From Luedemannella flava (GTDB lineage: Bacteria; Actinomycetota; Actinomycetes; Mycobacteriales; Micromonosporaceae), in NCBI RefSeq assembly GCF_039528515.1, contig NZ_BAAALT010000014.1:33819-97818 (forward strand): 64,000 bases of DNA, given 5' to 3'. The notes under the pieces were generated by a model, which saw only the letters and a program-made list of their open reading frames with translations, was not told where the DNA came from and ran no database searches. This document shows positions 54,511 through 63,660 of the stretch, one piece after another; position 1 is the first letter of the stretch; each line of letters opens with the position of its first letter. Position numbers and translations under genes: made by a program.

Positions 54511-55290
54511 TCAGTGCGTCGGCTTGATGGCTCGGGTGGCGAAGTAGCCGGGGAGGTAGCGGCCCGTCGGGCCGGCGTGGTGGGGGGCCTCCTGGAAGGC
54601 CGAGAGCAGGAAGCCGGCCTCAAGTTGGCCGCCGATCTGGTCGGAGAGGGTGTGGCTCCACTCGACCGTCGAGCCCGGGCCGAAGAGGCGGTCGCGCTCC
54701 TCCTGGGTCAGGTGGGTCAGATCCGAGTACGGCAGGGCGTGGCGGACCACGAACTCACCCCGGTTGTCGAGCGCGTCGGCGTCGAAGATGTAGAGGTCCG
54801 GGTTGAGGAAGCCGGCGAGCAGGAGGCCGCCGGGGCGCAGGACGCGGAAGCACTCGCGCCACACCACGCGCACGTCCGGGACGAACAGGTTCGACACCGG
54901 GTGGAAGATCAGATCGAAGCTGGCGTCGGGGAACCGGCTCAGGTCGGCCATGTCGCCCTGCTCCAGGCGGATCGACAGGCCCTCGCGCGACGCCACCTCG
55001 GCGTCGCGCGCCAGCTGGGCGGGCGAGTTGTCGAAGCTCGTCACCGTCGCGCCGGCCGCCGCCAGGACCGGGGCCTGCTGGCCGCCGCCCGAGGCCAGCG
55101 CGAGCAGGTCCACGCCGGCCAGCGACGCCGGGAACCACTCGCGCGGGACGGGCGCGTGGCCGATGAGCACGATCGACCAGTCGCCATGGCGGGCCCGCTC
55201 GATCACGTCCGGGCCGACCGGCCGGGTCCACTCGTTGTCCTGCGCGACCTGACGGTCCCACGCCTCACGGTTGTGCGCCACGATGTCCAT
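54511..55290 (-). CDS. Class I SAM-dependent methyltransferase
   Basis: 259 residues. MDIVAHNREAWDRQVAQDN is typical of a small-molecule methyltransferase subfamily. LLALASGGGQQAPVLAAAGA is motif I, TSFDNSPAQLARD carries the SAM-ribose acid, GDMADLSRFPDASFDLIFHP holds motif II, and RVLRPGGLLLAGFLNP is motif III. No ribosome site; a TAGCCT box lies 9 nt upstream. Substrate unknown. Confidence 0.92.
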   Translation of the reverse strand: MDIVAHNREAWDRQVAQDNEWTRPVGPDVIERARHGDWSIVLIGHAPVPREWFPASLAGVDLLALASGGGQQAPVLAAAGATVTSFDNSPAQLARDAEVASREGLSIRLEQGDMADLSRFPDASFDLIFHPVSNLFVPDVRVVWRECFRVLRPGGLLLAGFLNPDLYIFDADALDNRGEFVVRHALPYSDLTHLTQEERDRLFGPGSTVEWSHTLSDQIGGQLEAGFLLSAFQEAPHHAGPTGRYLPGYFATRAIKPTH

Positions 55291-55318
55291 GGCGGCCCAG
55301 GCTAGCTGGCCAAACGCA

Positions 55319-55347
55319 GATGGGCCCGCGAATATCGCGGGCCCATC
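55319..55347 (-). terminator. Hairpin terminator after asd
   Basis: Perfect 13-bp stem (55319-55331 with 55335-55347) and a 3-nt ATA loop, 12 bp past the asd stop codon. Confidence 0.8.
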
Positions 55348-55359
55348 CACCAACAGGAC

Positions 55360-56421
55360 TCAGTTCTTGGTCAGCTCGACCGCGAGCAGCTCGGCGATCT
55401 GCGCGGTGTTCAGGGCGGCGCCCTTACGCAGGTTGTCGCCGGTCACGAACAGGTCGACCGCGCGCGGGTCGTCGAGCGACTTGCGGATGCGGCCCACCCA
55501 CGTCGGGTCGGTGCCGACCGCGTCGGCCGGCATCGGGAACTCGCCGGCGCCCGGGTCGTCGACCAGGACCACGCCCGGCGCGCCGCGCAGCAGCTCATTG
55601 CACTCCTCGGCGTCCACCTCGGCGCCGAAGACCGCGTGCACCGCGAGCGAGTGGCCGGTCACGACCGGGACCCGCACGCAGGTCGCCGAGACCTTCAGGT
55701 CGGGCAGGCCCAGGATCTTGCGGGACTCGTTGCGGACCTTGAGCTCCTCGCTCGACCAGCCGTTCTCGCGCAGGGAACCGGCCCACGGCACGACGTTGAG
55801 CGCGAGCGGGGCGGGGAACGGGCCGAGGTCCTCGCCGATGGCCTGGCGCACGTTGCCGGCGCGCGAGCCGAGCGCCCGGTCGCCGGCCACCTTGTTGATC
55901 TGGTTGAGCAGCGTGTCGACGCCCACCTGACCCGCACCCGACGCGGCCTGGTACGAGGCGACGATCAGCTCGCGCAGCCCGTACTCCCGGTGCAGGGCAC
56001 CGATGGCGACGATCATGGTGAGGGTCGTGCAGTTGGGGTTCGAGATGATGCCCTTGGGCCGGTTGCGCGCCGCCTCCGGGTTCACCTCGGGCACCACGAG
56101 CGGGACCTGCGGATCCATCCGGAAGGCGCCCGAGTTGTCGACCACGATCGCGCCGCGCGCGGCCGCGATCGGGCCCCACTCCAGGGACACCTCGTCCGGC
56201 ACGTCGAACATCGCCACGTCGACGCCGTCGAAGACCTCGGGGGCCAGCGCCTGGACGATGACCTCCTCACCGCGGACGGTGAGGGTCTTGCCGGCCGACC
56301 GCGGCGAGGCGATCAGACGGATCTCGCCCCAGACGTTCTTGCGGGAGGAGAGCAGCTCCAGCATCACCGTGCCGACCGCTCCGGTCGCACCGACCACCGC
56401 AAGAGTGGGTCTGTCTGCCAT
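55360..56421 (-). CDS. asd: Aspartate-semialdehyde dehydrogenase
   Basis: NADPH reduction of aspartyl phosphate, on the route to lysine, threonine, methionine and diaminopimelate. 353 residues. LAVVGATGAVGTVMLELL binds NADP, the catalytic cysteine is in IISNPNCTTLTMI, VASYQAASGAGQ and RVPVVTGHSLAVHA are substrate loops. GGGAGG precedes the ATG. It starts 6 bp after the lysC stop, so the pair is an operon. Confidence 0.98.
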   Translation of the reverse strand: MADRPTLAVVGATGAVGTVMLELLSSRKNVWGEIRLIASPRSAGKTLTVRGEEVIVQALAPEVFDGVDVAMFDVPDEVSLEWGPIAAARGAIVVDNSGAFRMDPQVPLVVPEVNPEAARNRPKGIISNPNCTTLTMIVAIGALHREYGLRELIVASYQAASGAGQVGVDTLLNQINKVAGDRALGSRAGNVRQAIGEDLGPFPAPLALNVVPWAGSLRENGWSSEELKVRNESRKILGLPDLKVSATCVRVPVVTGHSLAVHAVFGAEVDAEECNELLRGAPGVVLVDDPGAGEFPMPADAVGTDPTWVGRIRKSLDDPRAVDLFVTGDNLRKGAALNTAQIAELLAVELTKN

Positions 56422-56427
56422 CTCGCC

Positions 56428-57693
<1,266 letters not shown>

Positions 57694-57936
57694 GTGCGCC
57701 GACGCTCCTCTCGGATCAGCTGTCGCCCGCCGGAAACCGTGCCGTGACAAGGCACAGCGCCGTCGGCCATGTGGCCGGCCGGCGCCGACGAGCTCCTGAC
57801 CAGGATACTCGCGGCCGCGAACGCCCGGGAGAGTCGATCCCACGATCCGGTGCGACGGTCGTCGACAATGATGTTCGTGCGCCCACGTCGTCATTTCTCG
57901 AATAATGTCCCTGCCGTCCCCATCCGGAATCGAAAG

Positions 57937-58752
57937 GTGTCCCGCGGCGGCAGTGCCGGGCGCCGTCCGTTCGCGGCCGCGGCGGGAGTGGCATTACTCA
58001 CGATGACCTTCGCGCTGGCCGGTTGCGGGGGCAGCGAGCCGCCCGCCAAGGCGTCGCAGACCCCACCGCCCACCCTCCGCGAGGCCGCCCGCGACCAGCT
58101 CGCCGCGAGCGTCGCCACGGCGAAGGACCGCCGGTACGTCGCGACGTACCGGCTGCGCAGCAAGAATCGCGACGAGCGGACCGTGACCGTGGCGCTCGCC
58201 ACGGACAACTCGTGGGTCGTCTCGGTCCCCGGCGGCCTGCTCGGCGGGTACGCCGACGCGGCCGTGTTCCGCTCGGCGGACGGCCTGTTCCAGTGCGCGC
58301 TCGGCCCGTCGGCATCGACGGTCGCCGACCCGGCCGCGCCCAACGTCACCCCCGGGTGCGTGAAGGTCACGAAGCTCACCAGCGGCACCGACCCGAAGGT
58401 GCAGCACGTGTTCACGGACTGGATCGACGTGCTGCTCGACCCGGCGGCGCCCTTCTCCGTGGCGCTGGCCCAGCGGCTGGAGAAGGCGGCCGGCACCTGC
58501 TTCTCGATCGAGTCGAACACAGCGGCGCTCGCGTCCCCGATCGACCCGGGCATCTACTGCTACCGGTCGGACGGCACCCTCACCGCGGCCCGCACGTCCT
58601 TCGGCACGCTCGTCCTGGTCGGCGACCCCGACCCGGCGCCCGCCTCGATTGCCCTGCCGGCCCCGATCATGGCCGGCGGCCCGCTGTCGATCGCCGCCCC
58701 GCCCCCGCCGCCCTCGCCCACACTGGGCACGACCGCCGAAGCGACTCCCTGA
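57937..58752 (+). CDS. Hypothetical lipoprotein
   Basis: 271 residues from GTG 57937. Signal peptide with lipobox ALAGC near residue 29 (FAAAAGVALLTMTFALAGC), then a soluble domain with two likely disulphides (FQCALG and PGCVKV; GTCFSI and IYCYRS) and a Pro-rich tail (APPPPPSPTLG). RRYVATYRLRSKNRDERTVT and NSWVVSVPGG suggest a beta-rich LppX/LprG-like fold, but I cannot assign it. Divergent from lysC. Confidence 0.7.
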   Translation: MSRGGSAGRRPFAAAAGVALLTMTFALAGCGGSEPPAKASQTPPPTLREAARDQLAASVATAKDRRYVATYRLRSKNRDERTVTVALATDNSWVVSVPGGLLGGYADAAVFRSADGLFQCALGPSASTVADPAAPNVTPGCVKVTKLTSGTDPKVQHVFTDWIDVLLDPAAPFSVALAQRLEKAAGTCFSIESNTAALASPIDPGIYCYRSDGTLTAARTSFGTLVLVGDPDPAPASIALPAPIMAGGPLSIAAPPPPPSPTLGTTAEATP

Positions 58753-58814
58753 TGCCCGGGAGCGACAATTGCCACATCCCGCCGCCGAAGGTGTGAGCGC
58801 GTAGGCCCGGCGTG

Positions 58815-58820
58815 TATTGT
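58815..58820 (+). promoter_or_regulatory. -10 box of the leuA leader transcript
   Basis: TATTGT, 10 nt before the leader-peptide ATG. The spacing suggests the transcript starts at or just before that ATG. Confidence 0.5.
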
Positions 58821-58830
58821 CGGGGGCGTT

Positions 58831-58875
58831 ATGTGGCAGGCGCTGCTCCTTCTTATGCGCCGCGACGAGGCTTAG
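58831..58875 (+). CDS. leuL: leu leader peptide
   Basis: 14 codons: MWQALLLLMRRDEA then TAG. Four consecutive leucine codons (CTG CTC CTT CTT) sit ahead of a stable RNA hairpin, the classic arrangement for transcription attenuation of leuA. When leucyl-tRNA is scarce the ribosome stalls on these codons and the downstream terminator should not form. Confidence 0.88.
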   Translation: MWQALLLLMRRDEA

Positions 58876-58926
58876 TAGCCCCGGGGAACATCCCGGCGCG
58901 AAGGCCGGCACCTCGTCGCGGTGTTT
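58860..58926 (+). promoter_or_regulatory. leuA attenuator
   Basis: CCGCGACGAGG at 58860-58870, inside the leader-peptide end, pairs with CCTCGTCGCGG at 58911-58921, followed by GTGTTTT-like bases. An alternative inner hairpin (CCGGG with CCCGG near 58881-58897) competes. The rest of the gap to leuA (58927-59036) shows no gene. Confidence 0.75.
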
Positions 58927-59036
58927 TCGCGCGCCACGCCCTGAGCGTCTCACTGTGAGTCGCGCGGCCGGTCAGTCTGATCACTTTCATTCGATCAATC
59001 GAGACCGCGACCCATCACGACCTCAGGAGCTTCGCC

Positions 59037-60764
59037 ATGACGACGATCGACCCCATCGCGCGCCAGATCGCCAGCACGATGCCCGTACACCGCTATAAGC
59101 CGTACCACCAGGTTTTTGATATCGAGATCGCGGACCGCACGTGGCCCACGAAGGTGACCACGACGGCGCCGCGCTGGTGCGCCGTGGACCTGCGCGACGG
59201 CAACCAGGCCCTGATCGACCCGATGTCGCCGGAGCGCAAGCGGCGCATGTTCGCACTGCTGGTGCAGATGGGCTACAAGGAGATCGAGGTCGGCTTCCCG
59301 GCGGCCAGCCAGACGGATTATGACTTCATCCGGCAGCTGATCGAGGAAGAGCTGATCCCGGACGACGTCACCATCCAGGTGCTGACGCAGTGCCGGGAGC
59401 ACCTGATCGACCGGACCTTCGAGTCGCTGCGCGGCGCGAAGCGGGCGATCGTGCACTTCTACAACTCGACGTCCGTGCTGCAGCGGCGCGTCGTGTTCGG
59501 GCTGGACAAGGACGGCATCACCGACATCGCCACGTCCGGCGCGCGGCTGTGCAAGAAGTACGCCGAGATCCACACCCCGGACACGCAGATCTTCTACGAG
59601 TACTCCCCGGAGTCGTACACGGGCACCGAGCTGAGCTACGCCCTGGAGGTCTGCTCGGCCGTCATCGAGGCGATCGACCCGACCCCCGACTGGCCGCTGA
59701 TCATCAACCTGCCGGCGACGGTGGAGATGGCCACGCCGAACGTCTACGCCGACTCGATCGAGTGGATGCACCGCAACCTGCCCCGGCGCGACTCCGTGAT
59801 CCTGAGCCTGCACCCGCACAACGACCGGGGCACCGGCGTCGCGGCCGCCGAGCTGGGCCTGCTGGCCGGCGCGGACCGCATCGAGGGCTGCCTGTTCGGC
59901 AACGGCGAGCGCACCGGCAACGTCGACCTGGTCACGCTGGGCCTGAACCTGTTCTCGCAGGGCATCGACCCGCAGATCAACTTCGCCAACATCGACGAGA
60001 TCAAGCGCACCGTCGAGTACTGCAACCAGCTGCCCGTGCACGAGCGTCACCCGTACGCCGGGGACCTGGTCTACACGTCGTTCTCCGGCTCGCACCAGGA
60101 CGCCATCAAGAAGGGCTTCGACTGGCTGGGCCGCGACGCCTCCGAGGCCGGCGTGACGGTCGACCAGTTCACCTGGGGCGTGCCCTACCTGCCGATCGAC
60201 CCGAAGGACGTGGGCCGGTCGTACGAGGCCGTCATCCGGGTGAACTCGCAGTCCGGCAAGGGCGGCGTCGCGTACATCATGAAGGAGGAGCACCACCTGG
60301 ACCTGCCGCGTCGGCTGCAGATCGAGTTCTCCGGCGTGGTGCAGCGGCACACCGACGACGAGGGCGGCGAGGTGCTGCCGGGCGCGATGTGGGAGATCTT
60401 CTCCACGGAGTACCTGGTGGACCACCAGATCTCCCCGACCATCGCCGTGTCGAACTATTCCGTCGCGACCGTCGACGGCAAGGTGGAGCTGATCGCCGAG
60501 GGCGGCCCGACCGGGCGGCTCACCGGCGTCGGCAACGGCCCGATCGACGCGTTCGTGCACGCGCTGTCCAATGTCGACATCTCGGTGCGCGTCCTGGACT
60601 ACGCCGAGCACGCCATGTCGGCGGGCGGCGACGCGCAGGCCGCCGCGTACGTCGAGTGCGAGGTCAACGGCGAGACGTACTGGGGCGTCGGGGTCGACCC
60701 GAACATCGTCACCGCGTCGCTGCGCGCCGTCTCCTCGGCCGTGAACCGCGGCACGCGCGGCTGA
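59037..60764 (+). CDS. leuA: 2-isopropylmalate synthase
   Basis: First committed step of leucine synthesis: acetyl-CoA plus 2-oxoisovalerate. 575 residues, the long LeuA2-type form common in actinobacteria. APRWCAVDLRDGNQALIDPM is the metal/substrate start, HPHNDRGTGVAAAELGLLAG carries the metal histidines, GCLFGNGERTGNVDLVTLGL is the family signature, and the C-terminal regulatory domain (from about 440) should bind leucine. Controlled by the leader peptide upstream. A perfect hairpin follows. Confidence 0.98.
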   Translation: MTTIDPIARQIASTMPVHRYKPYHQVFDIEIADRTWPTKVTTTAPRWCAVDLRDGNQALIDPMSPERKRRMFALLVQMGYKEIEVGFPAASQTDYDFIRQLIEEELIPDDVTIQVLTQCREHLIDRTFESLRGAKRAIVHFYNSTSVLQRRVVFGLDKDGITDIATSGARLCKKYAEIHTPDTQIFYEYSPESYTGTELSYALEVCSAVIEAIDPTPDWPLIINLPATVEMATPNVYADSIEWMHRNLPRRDSVILSLHPHNDRGTGVAAAELGLLAGADRIEGCLFGNGERTGNVDLVTLGLNLFSQGIDPQINFANIDEIKRTVEYCNQLPVHERHPYAGDLVYTSFSGSHQDAIKKGFDWLGRDASEAGVTVDQFTWGVPYLPIDPKDVGRSYEAVIRVNSQSGKGGVAYIMKEEHHLDLPRRLQIEFSGVVQRHTDDEGGEVLPGAMWEIFSTEYLVDHQISPTIAVSNYSVATVDGKVELIAEGGPTGRLTGVGNGPIDAFVHALSNVDISVRVLDYAEHAMSAGGDAQAAAYVECEVNGETYWGVGVDPNIVTASLRAVSSAVNRGTRG

Positions 60765-60778
60765 TTTTCTCTGTCGTG

Positions 60779-60821
60779 TTCACTCCCCTTGGCGGCGCAA
60801 ACCGCCGCCAAGGGGAGTGAA
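60779..60821 (+). terminator. Hairpin terminator after leuA
   Basis: Perfect 19-bp stem (60779-60797 with 60803-60821) and a 5-nt loop, 14 bp after the leuA stop. Confidence 0.85.
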
Positions 60822-60862
60822 ACGCCCGACATCGGTCCTAGCCTAAGGTCCCCTCGGCACGC

Positions 60863-61546
60863 ATGCTGTTACCCGTGCGCTCACCCCTCCGCGTCATCCT
60901 CGCCTCCGTCGCCTGTGGACTGCTGCTGACCGCCGGCAGCTGCGACGTCGAAACCCCCGGATCCGCGACCGGCAACGGCAGCGGCAGCGGGGCCACCGCC
61001 CCGAAGCCCAAGCCGGGCGGGGGCGCCGCGGCGGGCATGCTCACGCAGCTCAAGGTCGCCGAGTGGCACTCGATGTCCGGCTACAGCCGCGACCGCTTCC
61101 CGCACTGGACCAGCCAGGGTTCCGGGTGCGACACCCGCGAGGCGGTCCTCAAGCGCGACGGCAGGAACGTCAAGACCACGGCCGACTGCAAGGTCACCGA
61201 GGGCTCGTGGCACAGCGTCTACGACAGCAAGGACTTCACCGAGCCGGGCGACCTCGACATCGACCACATGGTGCCGCTGGCCGCCGCTTGGCGCGCGGGC
61301 GCGTGGGACTGGTCCGACGACAAGCGCAGCGACTTCGCCAACGACATGGACCGGCCGCAGCTGTTCGCCGTGTCCGCCTCGTCGAACCGCTCCAAGGGCG
61401 ACCAGGACCCGTCGACGTGGAAGCCGCCGACGAAGAGCTACTGGTGTCAGTACGCCGTCGACTGGGTAACCGTGAAGTCCTACTGGAAGCTGACCGTCAC
61501 CGCCAAGGAGAAGTCGGCGCTGGAGGACATGCTCGCAACCTGCTGA
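60863..61546 (+). CDS. Secreted HNH endonuclease-family protein (DUF1524)
   Basis: 227 residues. Signal peptide (LRVILASVACGLLLTAGSC) with a cysteine that may be lipidated, a Gly/Lys/Pro linker, then the HNH-like domain: DLDIDHMVPLAAAWRAGA carries the catalytic DH, and the later segment NDMDRPQLFAVSASSNRSKG and DQDPSTW complete the motif. Cysteines at CDTRE, ADCKV, YWCQY and the last residue likely form disulphides. Homologues are secreted nucleases of actinobacteria. Confidence 0.88.
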   Translation: MLLPVRSPLRVILASVACGLLLTAGSCDVETPGSATGNGSGSGATAPKPKPGGGAAAGMLTQLKVAEWHSMSGYSRDRFPHWTSQGSGCDTREAVLKRDGRNVKTTADCKVTEGSWHSVYDSKDFTEPGDLDIDHMVPLAAAWRAGAWDWSDDKRSDFANDMDRPQLFAVSASSNRSKGDQDPSTWKPPTKSYWCQYAVDWVTVKSYWKLTVTAKEKSALEDMLATC

Positions 61547-61578
61547 CACGCTTCCGGCGACGATGGGAGAGTGAACGC

Positions 61579-61833
61579 ATGGCAGAGCAGCGGGTCACCG
61601 ACATCCTCCCGGGGCCGGGCGGGGTGATGACCGACGAGGTCGGCGTCGTCACCGGCGACCTGACCCTGCGTACGGAGGTCGACGACGCGCTCAACCTGGT
61701 CGTGCGCGTCCAGTACAAGGACGCCGCCGAGTGGTACACCGTGACGGGCGCGAAGGCGCAGCTCGCCGACGTGAAGGACATCGACGCGGTGCACACGGTC
61801 GTGGTGGCGGCGCTGCACCGCCCCGAAGGTTAG
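61579..61833 (+). CDS. Small hypothetical protein
   Basis: 84 residues, ATG after GGGAGAGTG. MAEQRVTDILPGPGGVMTDE, then VDDALNLVVRVQYKDAAEWY and a helical end (DIDAVHTVVVAALHRPEG). An alpha/beta small protein with no recognised family. It lies 32 bp after the HNH gene in the same direction, so the two are probably co-transcribed; an immunity role would be speculation. Overlaps the purC end by four bases. Confidence 0.65.
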   Translation: MAEQRVTDILPGPGGVMTDEVGVVTGDLTLRTEVDDALNLVVRVQYKDAAEWYTVTGAKAQLADVKDIDAVHTVVVAALHRPEG

Positions 61834-62666
61834 GAACGCCAGGGGTCGCCGGTGATGCGCTCGTAGAGTTCCGCGTAGCGGGCGTGCGTGCGCTCGACGA
61901 TCTCGTCGGGAATTTCCGGACCGGGAGCCGTCTTGTCCCAGCCCGTGCTCACGGCCCAGTCGCGGACGATCTGCTTGTCGTACGAGTTCTGCGCGCGGCC
62001 CGGCTCCCACTCGTCGGCCGGCCAGAAGCGCGACGAGTCCGGGGTCAGCACCTCGTCGCCGAGCGTCAGCGCGCCGTCGGCCGCGTACCCCAGCTCGATC
62101 TTCGTGTCCGCGATGATGACGCCGCGCTCCGCGGCGATCGCGGCGCCCCGCCGGTAGATGGCGAGCGTGATGCCGCGCAGGTCGGCCGCCACTTGGGCGC
62201 CGACCTTGTCGACGACCTCGTCGTACGTCATGGGCTCGTCGTGGCTGCCCATGGGCGCCTTGGTCGACGGCGTGAAGATCGGCTCGGGCAGCGCGGACCC
62301 GTCGACGAGCCCGGGCGGCAGCGCGACGCCGGACACGGCGCCCTTGGCCCTGTAGTCGGTAAGGCCGCTGCCCGTCAGGTAGCCACGGGCGACGCACTCG
62401 ACCGGCACCATCTCCAGCTTCTTGCACCGCACGGCCCGCCCGGCGAACTCCGCCGGCACGTCGGTGGCCGAGATGATGTGGTGCGGCAGCAGGTCGGCGA
62501 GGCGGTCGAACCACCACAGCGACAGCTGCGTGAGGATCTTGCCCTTGTCCGGGATGGGGGTGGGCAGGATGACGTCGTACACGGACACCCGGTCGGAGGC
62601 GACCAGGATGATGTCGTCGCCGTCGGAGTAGACGTCGCGGACCTTGCCGGAGTGCAGGAGCTTCAC
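61830..62666 (-). CDS. purC: SAICAR synthetase
   Basis: Joins aspartate to CAIR in purine synthesis. 278 residues. LLHSGKVRDVYSDGDDIILV is the ATP-binding opening. VPVECVARGYLTGSGLTDYR, FTPSTKAPMGSHDEPMTYDE, IIADTKIELGYAADG and LTPDSSRFWPADEWEPG are diagnostic. GTG start at 62666, after AAGGTGATCGCC. Confidence 0.97.
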   Translation of the reverse strand: MKLLHSGKVRDVYSDGDDIILVASDRVSVYDVILPTPIPDKGKILTQLSLWWFDRLADLLPHHIISATDVPAEFAGRAVRCKKLEMVPVECVARGYLTGSGLTDYRAKGAVSGVALPPGLVDGSALPEPIFTPSTKAPMGSHDEPMTYDEVVDKVGAQVAADLRGITLAIYRRGAAIAAERGVIIADTKIELGYAADGALTLGDEVLTPDSSRFWPADEWEPGRAQNSYDKQIVRDWAVSTGWDKTAPGPEIPDEIVERTHARYAELYERITGDPWRS

Positions 62667-62676
62667 GGCGATCACC

Positions 62677-63270
62677 TTAGACCGCGCGGCGGCCCTCGAA
62701 CGCCCGGCCGAGGGTGATCTCATCGGCGTACTCCAGGTCACCGCCCACCGGCAGGCCGCTGGCGAGTCGCGTCACCGAAAGTCCCATCGGTTTGATCAGC
62801 AGCGCCAGGTACGTCGCCGTGGCCTCGCCCTCGGTGTTCGGGTCCGTGGCGAGGATGATCTCCTTCACGGTGCCGCCGGCCAGGCGCGTCATGAGGTCGC
62901 GGATGCGCAGCTGGTCGGGCCCGATGCCGTCGAGCGGGTTGATCGCCCCGCCGAGCACGTGGTACCGCCCGCGGAACTCGCCCGTCTTCTCGATCGCGAT
63001 GACGTCCTTGGGCTCCTCGACGACGCAGATCAGCTCGTCGGTGCGGCGCGGGTCGCGGCAGATGCGGCACTTCTCGGACTCGGCCACGTTGAAGCACGTG
63101 TCGCAGAAGCGCACCTGTTCCTTGACGCGGGTCAGCGCGCCGGCGAGCCGGTTCACGTCGACCTTGTCGGACTGCAGGATGTGGAAGGCGATCCGTTGGG
63201 CGCTCTTGGGGCCCACGCCGGGCAGGCGGCCCAGCTCGTCGATGAGGTCCTGGATGGCTCCCTCGTACAT
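62677..63270 (-). CDS. recR: Recombination mediator RecR
   Basis: 197 residues. HhH at the N-terminus (LIDELGRLPGVGPKSAQRIA), zinc finger FCDTCFNVAESEKCRICRDP, Toprim domain (ICVVEEPKDVIAIEKTGEFR; EIILATDPNTEGEATATYLA) and the C-terminal Walker-B-like end. Works with RecF and RecO to load RecA on gaps. It lies 6 bp after ebfC, in the standard dnaX-ebfC-recR operon. Confidence 0.98.
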   Translation of the reverse strand: MYEGAIQDLIDELGRLPGVGPKSAQRIAFHILQSDKVDVNRLAGALTRVKEQVRFCDTCFNVAESEKCRICRDPRRTDELICVVEEPKDVIAIEKTGEFRGRYHVLGGAINPLDGIGPDQLRIRDLMTRLAGGTVKEIILATDPNTEGEATATYLALLIKPMGLSVTRLASGLPVGGDLEYADEITLGRAFEGRRAV

Positions 63271-63275
63271 CGGCG

Positions 63276-63602
63276 TCAGAAGCCGGGCAGGCCGAGGCCG
63301 CCCAGACCGCTGGTGAGCGGGCCCATCTTCGCCTCGCTGAGGTCCTTGCCGGCGGCGGCCGCGTTGTGGATCGCGGCGAGGACCAGGTCCTCCAGGGTCT
63401 CGACGTCGTCGGGGTCCACGGCCTTCGGGTCGATCTTCACGCCGCGGAACTCGCCGGACGCGGTCGCGGTGACGGTGACGAGGCCGCCCCCGGCGGTGCC
63501 GGTCACCTCGGTCTCGGCCAGTTCGGCCTGCGCCGCCTCCATCTGCTGCTGCATGCGCTGCATCTGCAGCATGAGCTTCTGCGGGTTCATTCCGGGACGC
63601 AC
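63276..63602 (-). CDS. ebfC: YbaB/EbfC nucleoid-associated protein
   Basis: 108 residues. NPQKLMLQMQRMQQQMEAAQ is the coiled dimer helix. VTVTATASGEFRGVKIDPKA is the beta core, and DVETLEDLVLAAIHNAAAAG the second helix. GTG 63602 follows GAGGAGCGCACC and is preferred over ATG 63590. Binds DNA as a tweezer-like dimer. Middle gene of dnaX-ebfC-recR. Confidence 0.95.
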   Translation of the reverse strand: MRPGMNPQKLMLQMQRMQQQMEAAQAELAETEVTGTAGGGLVTVTATASGEFRGVKIDPKAVDPDDVETLEDLVLAAIHNAAAAGKDLSEAKMGPLTSGLGGLGLPGF

Positions 63603-63660
63603 GGTGCGCTCCTCAGGTCGGGCCGGCTGTCCCCCTGAGCCTAGACGGTCACCAGGTGGC

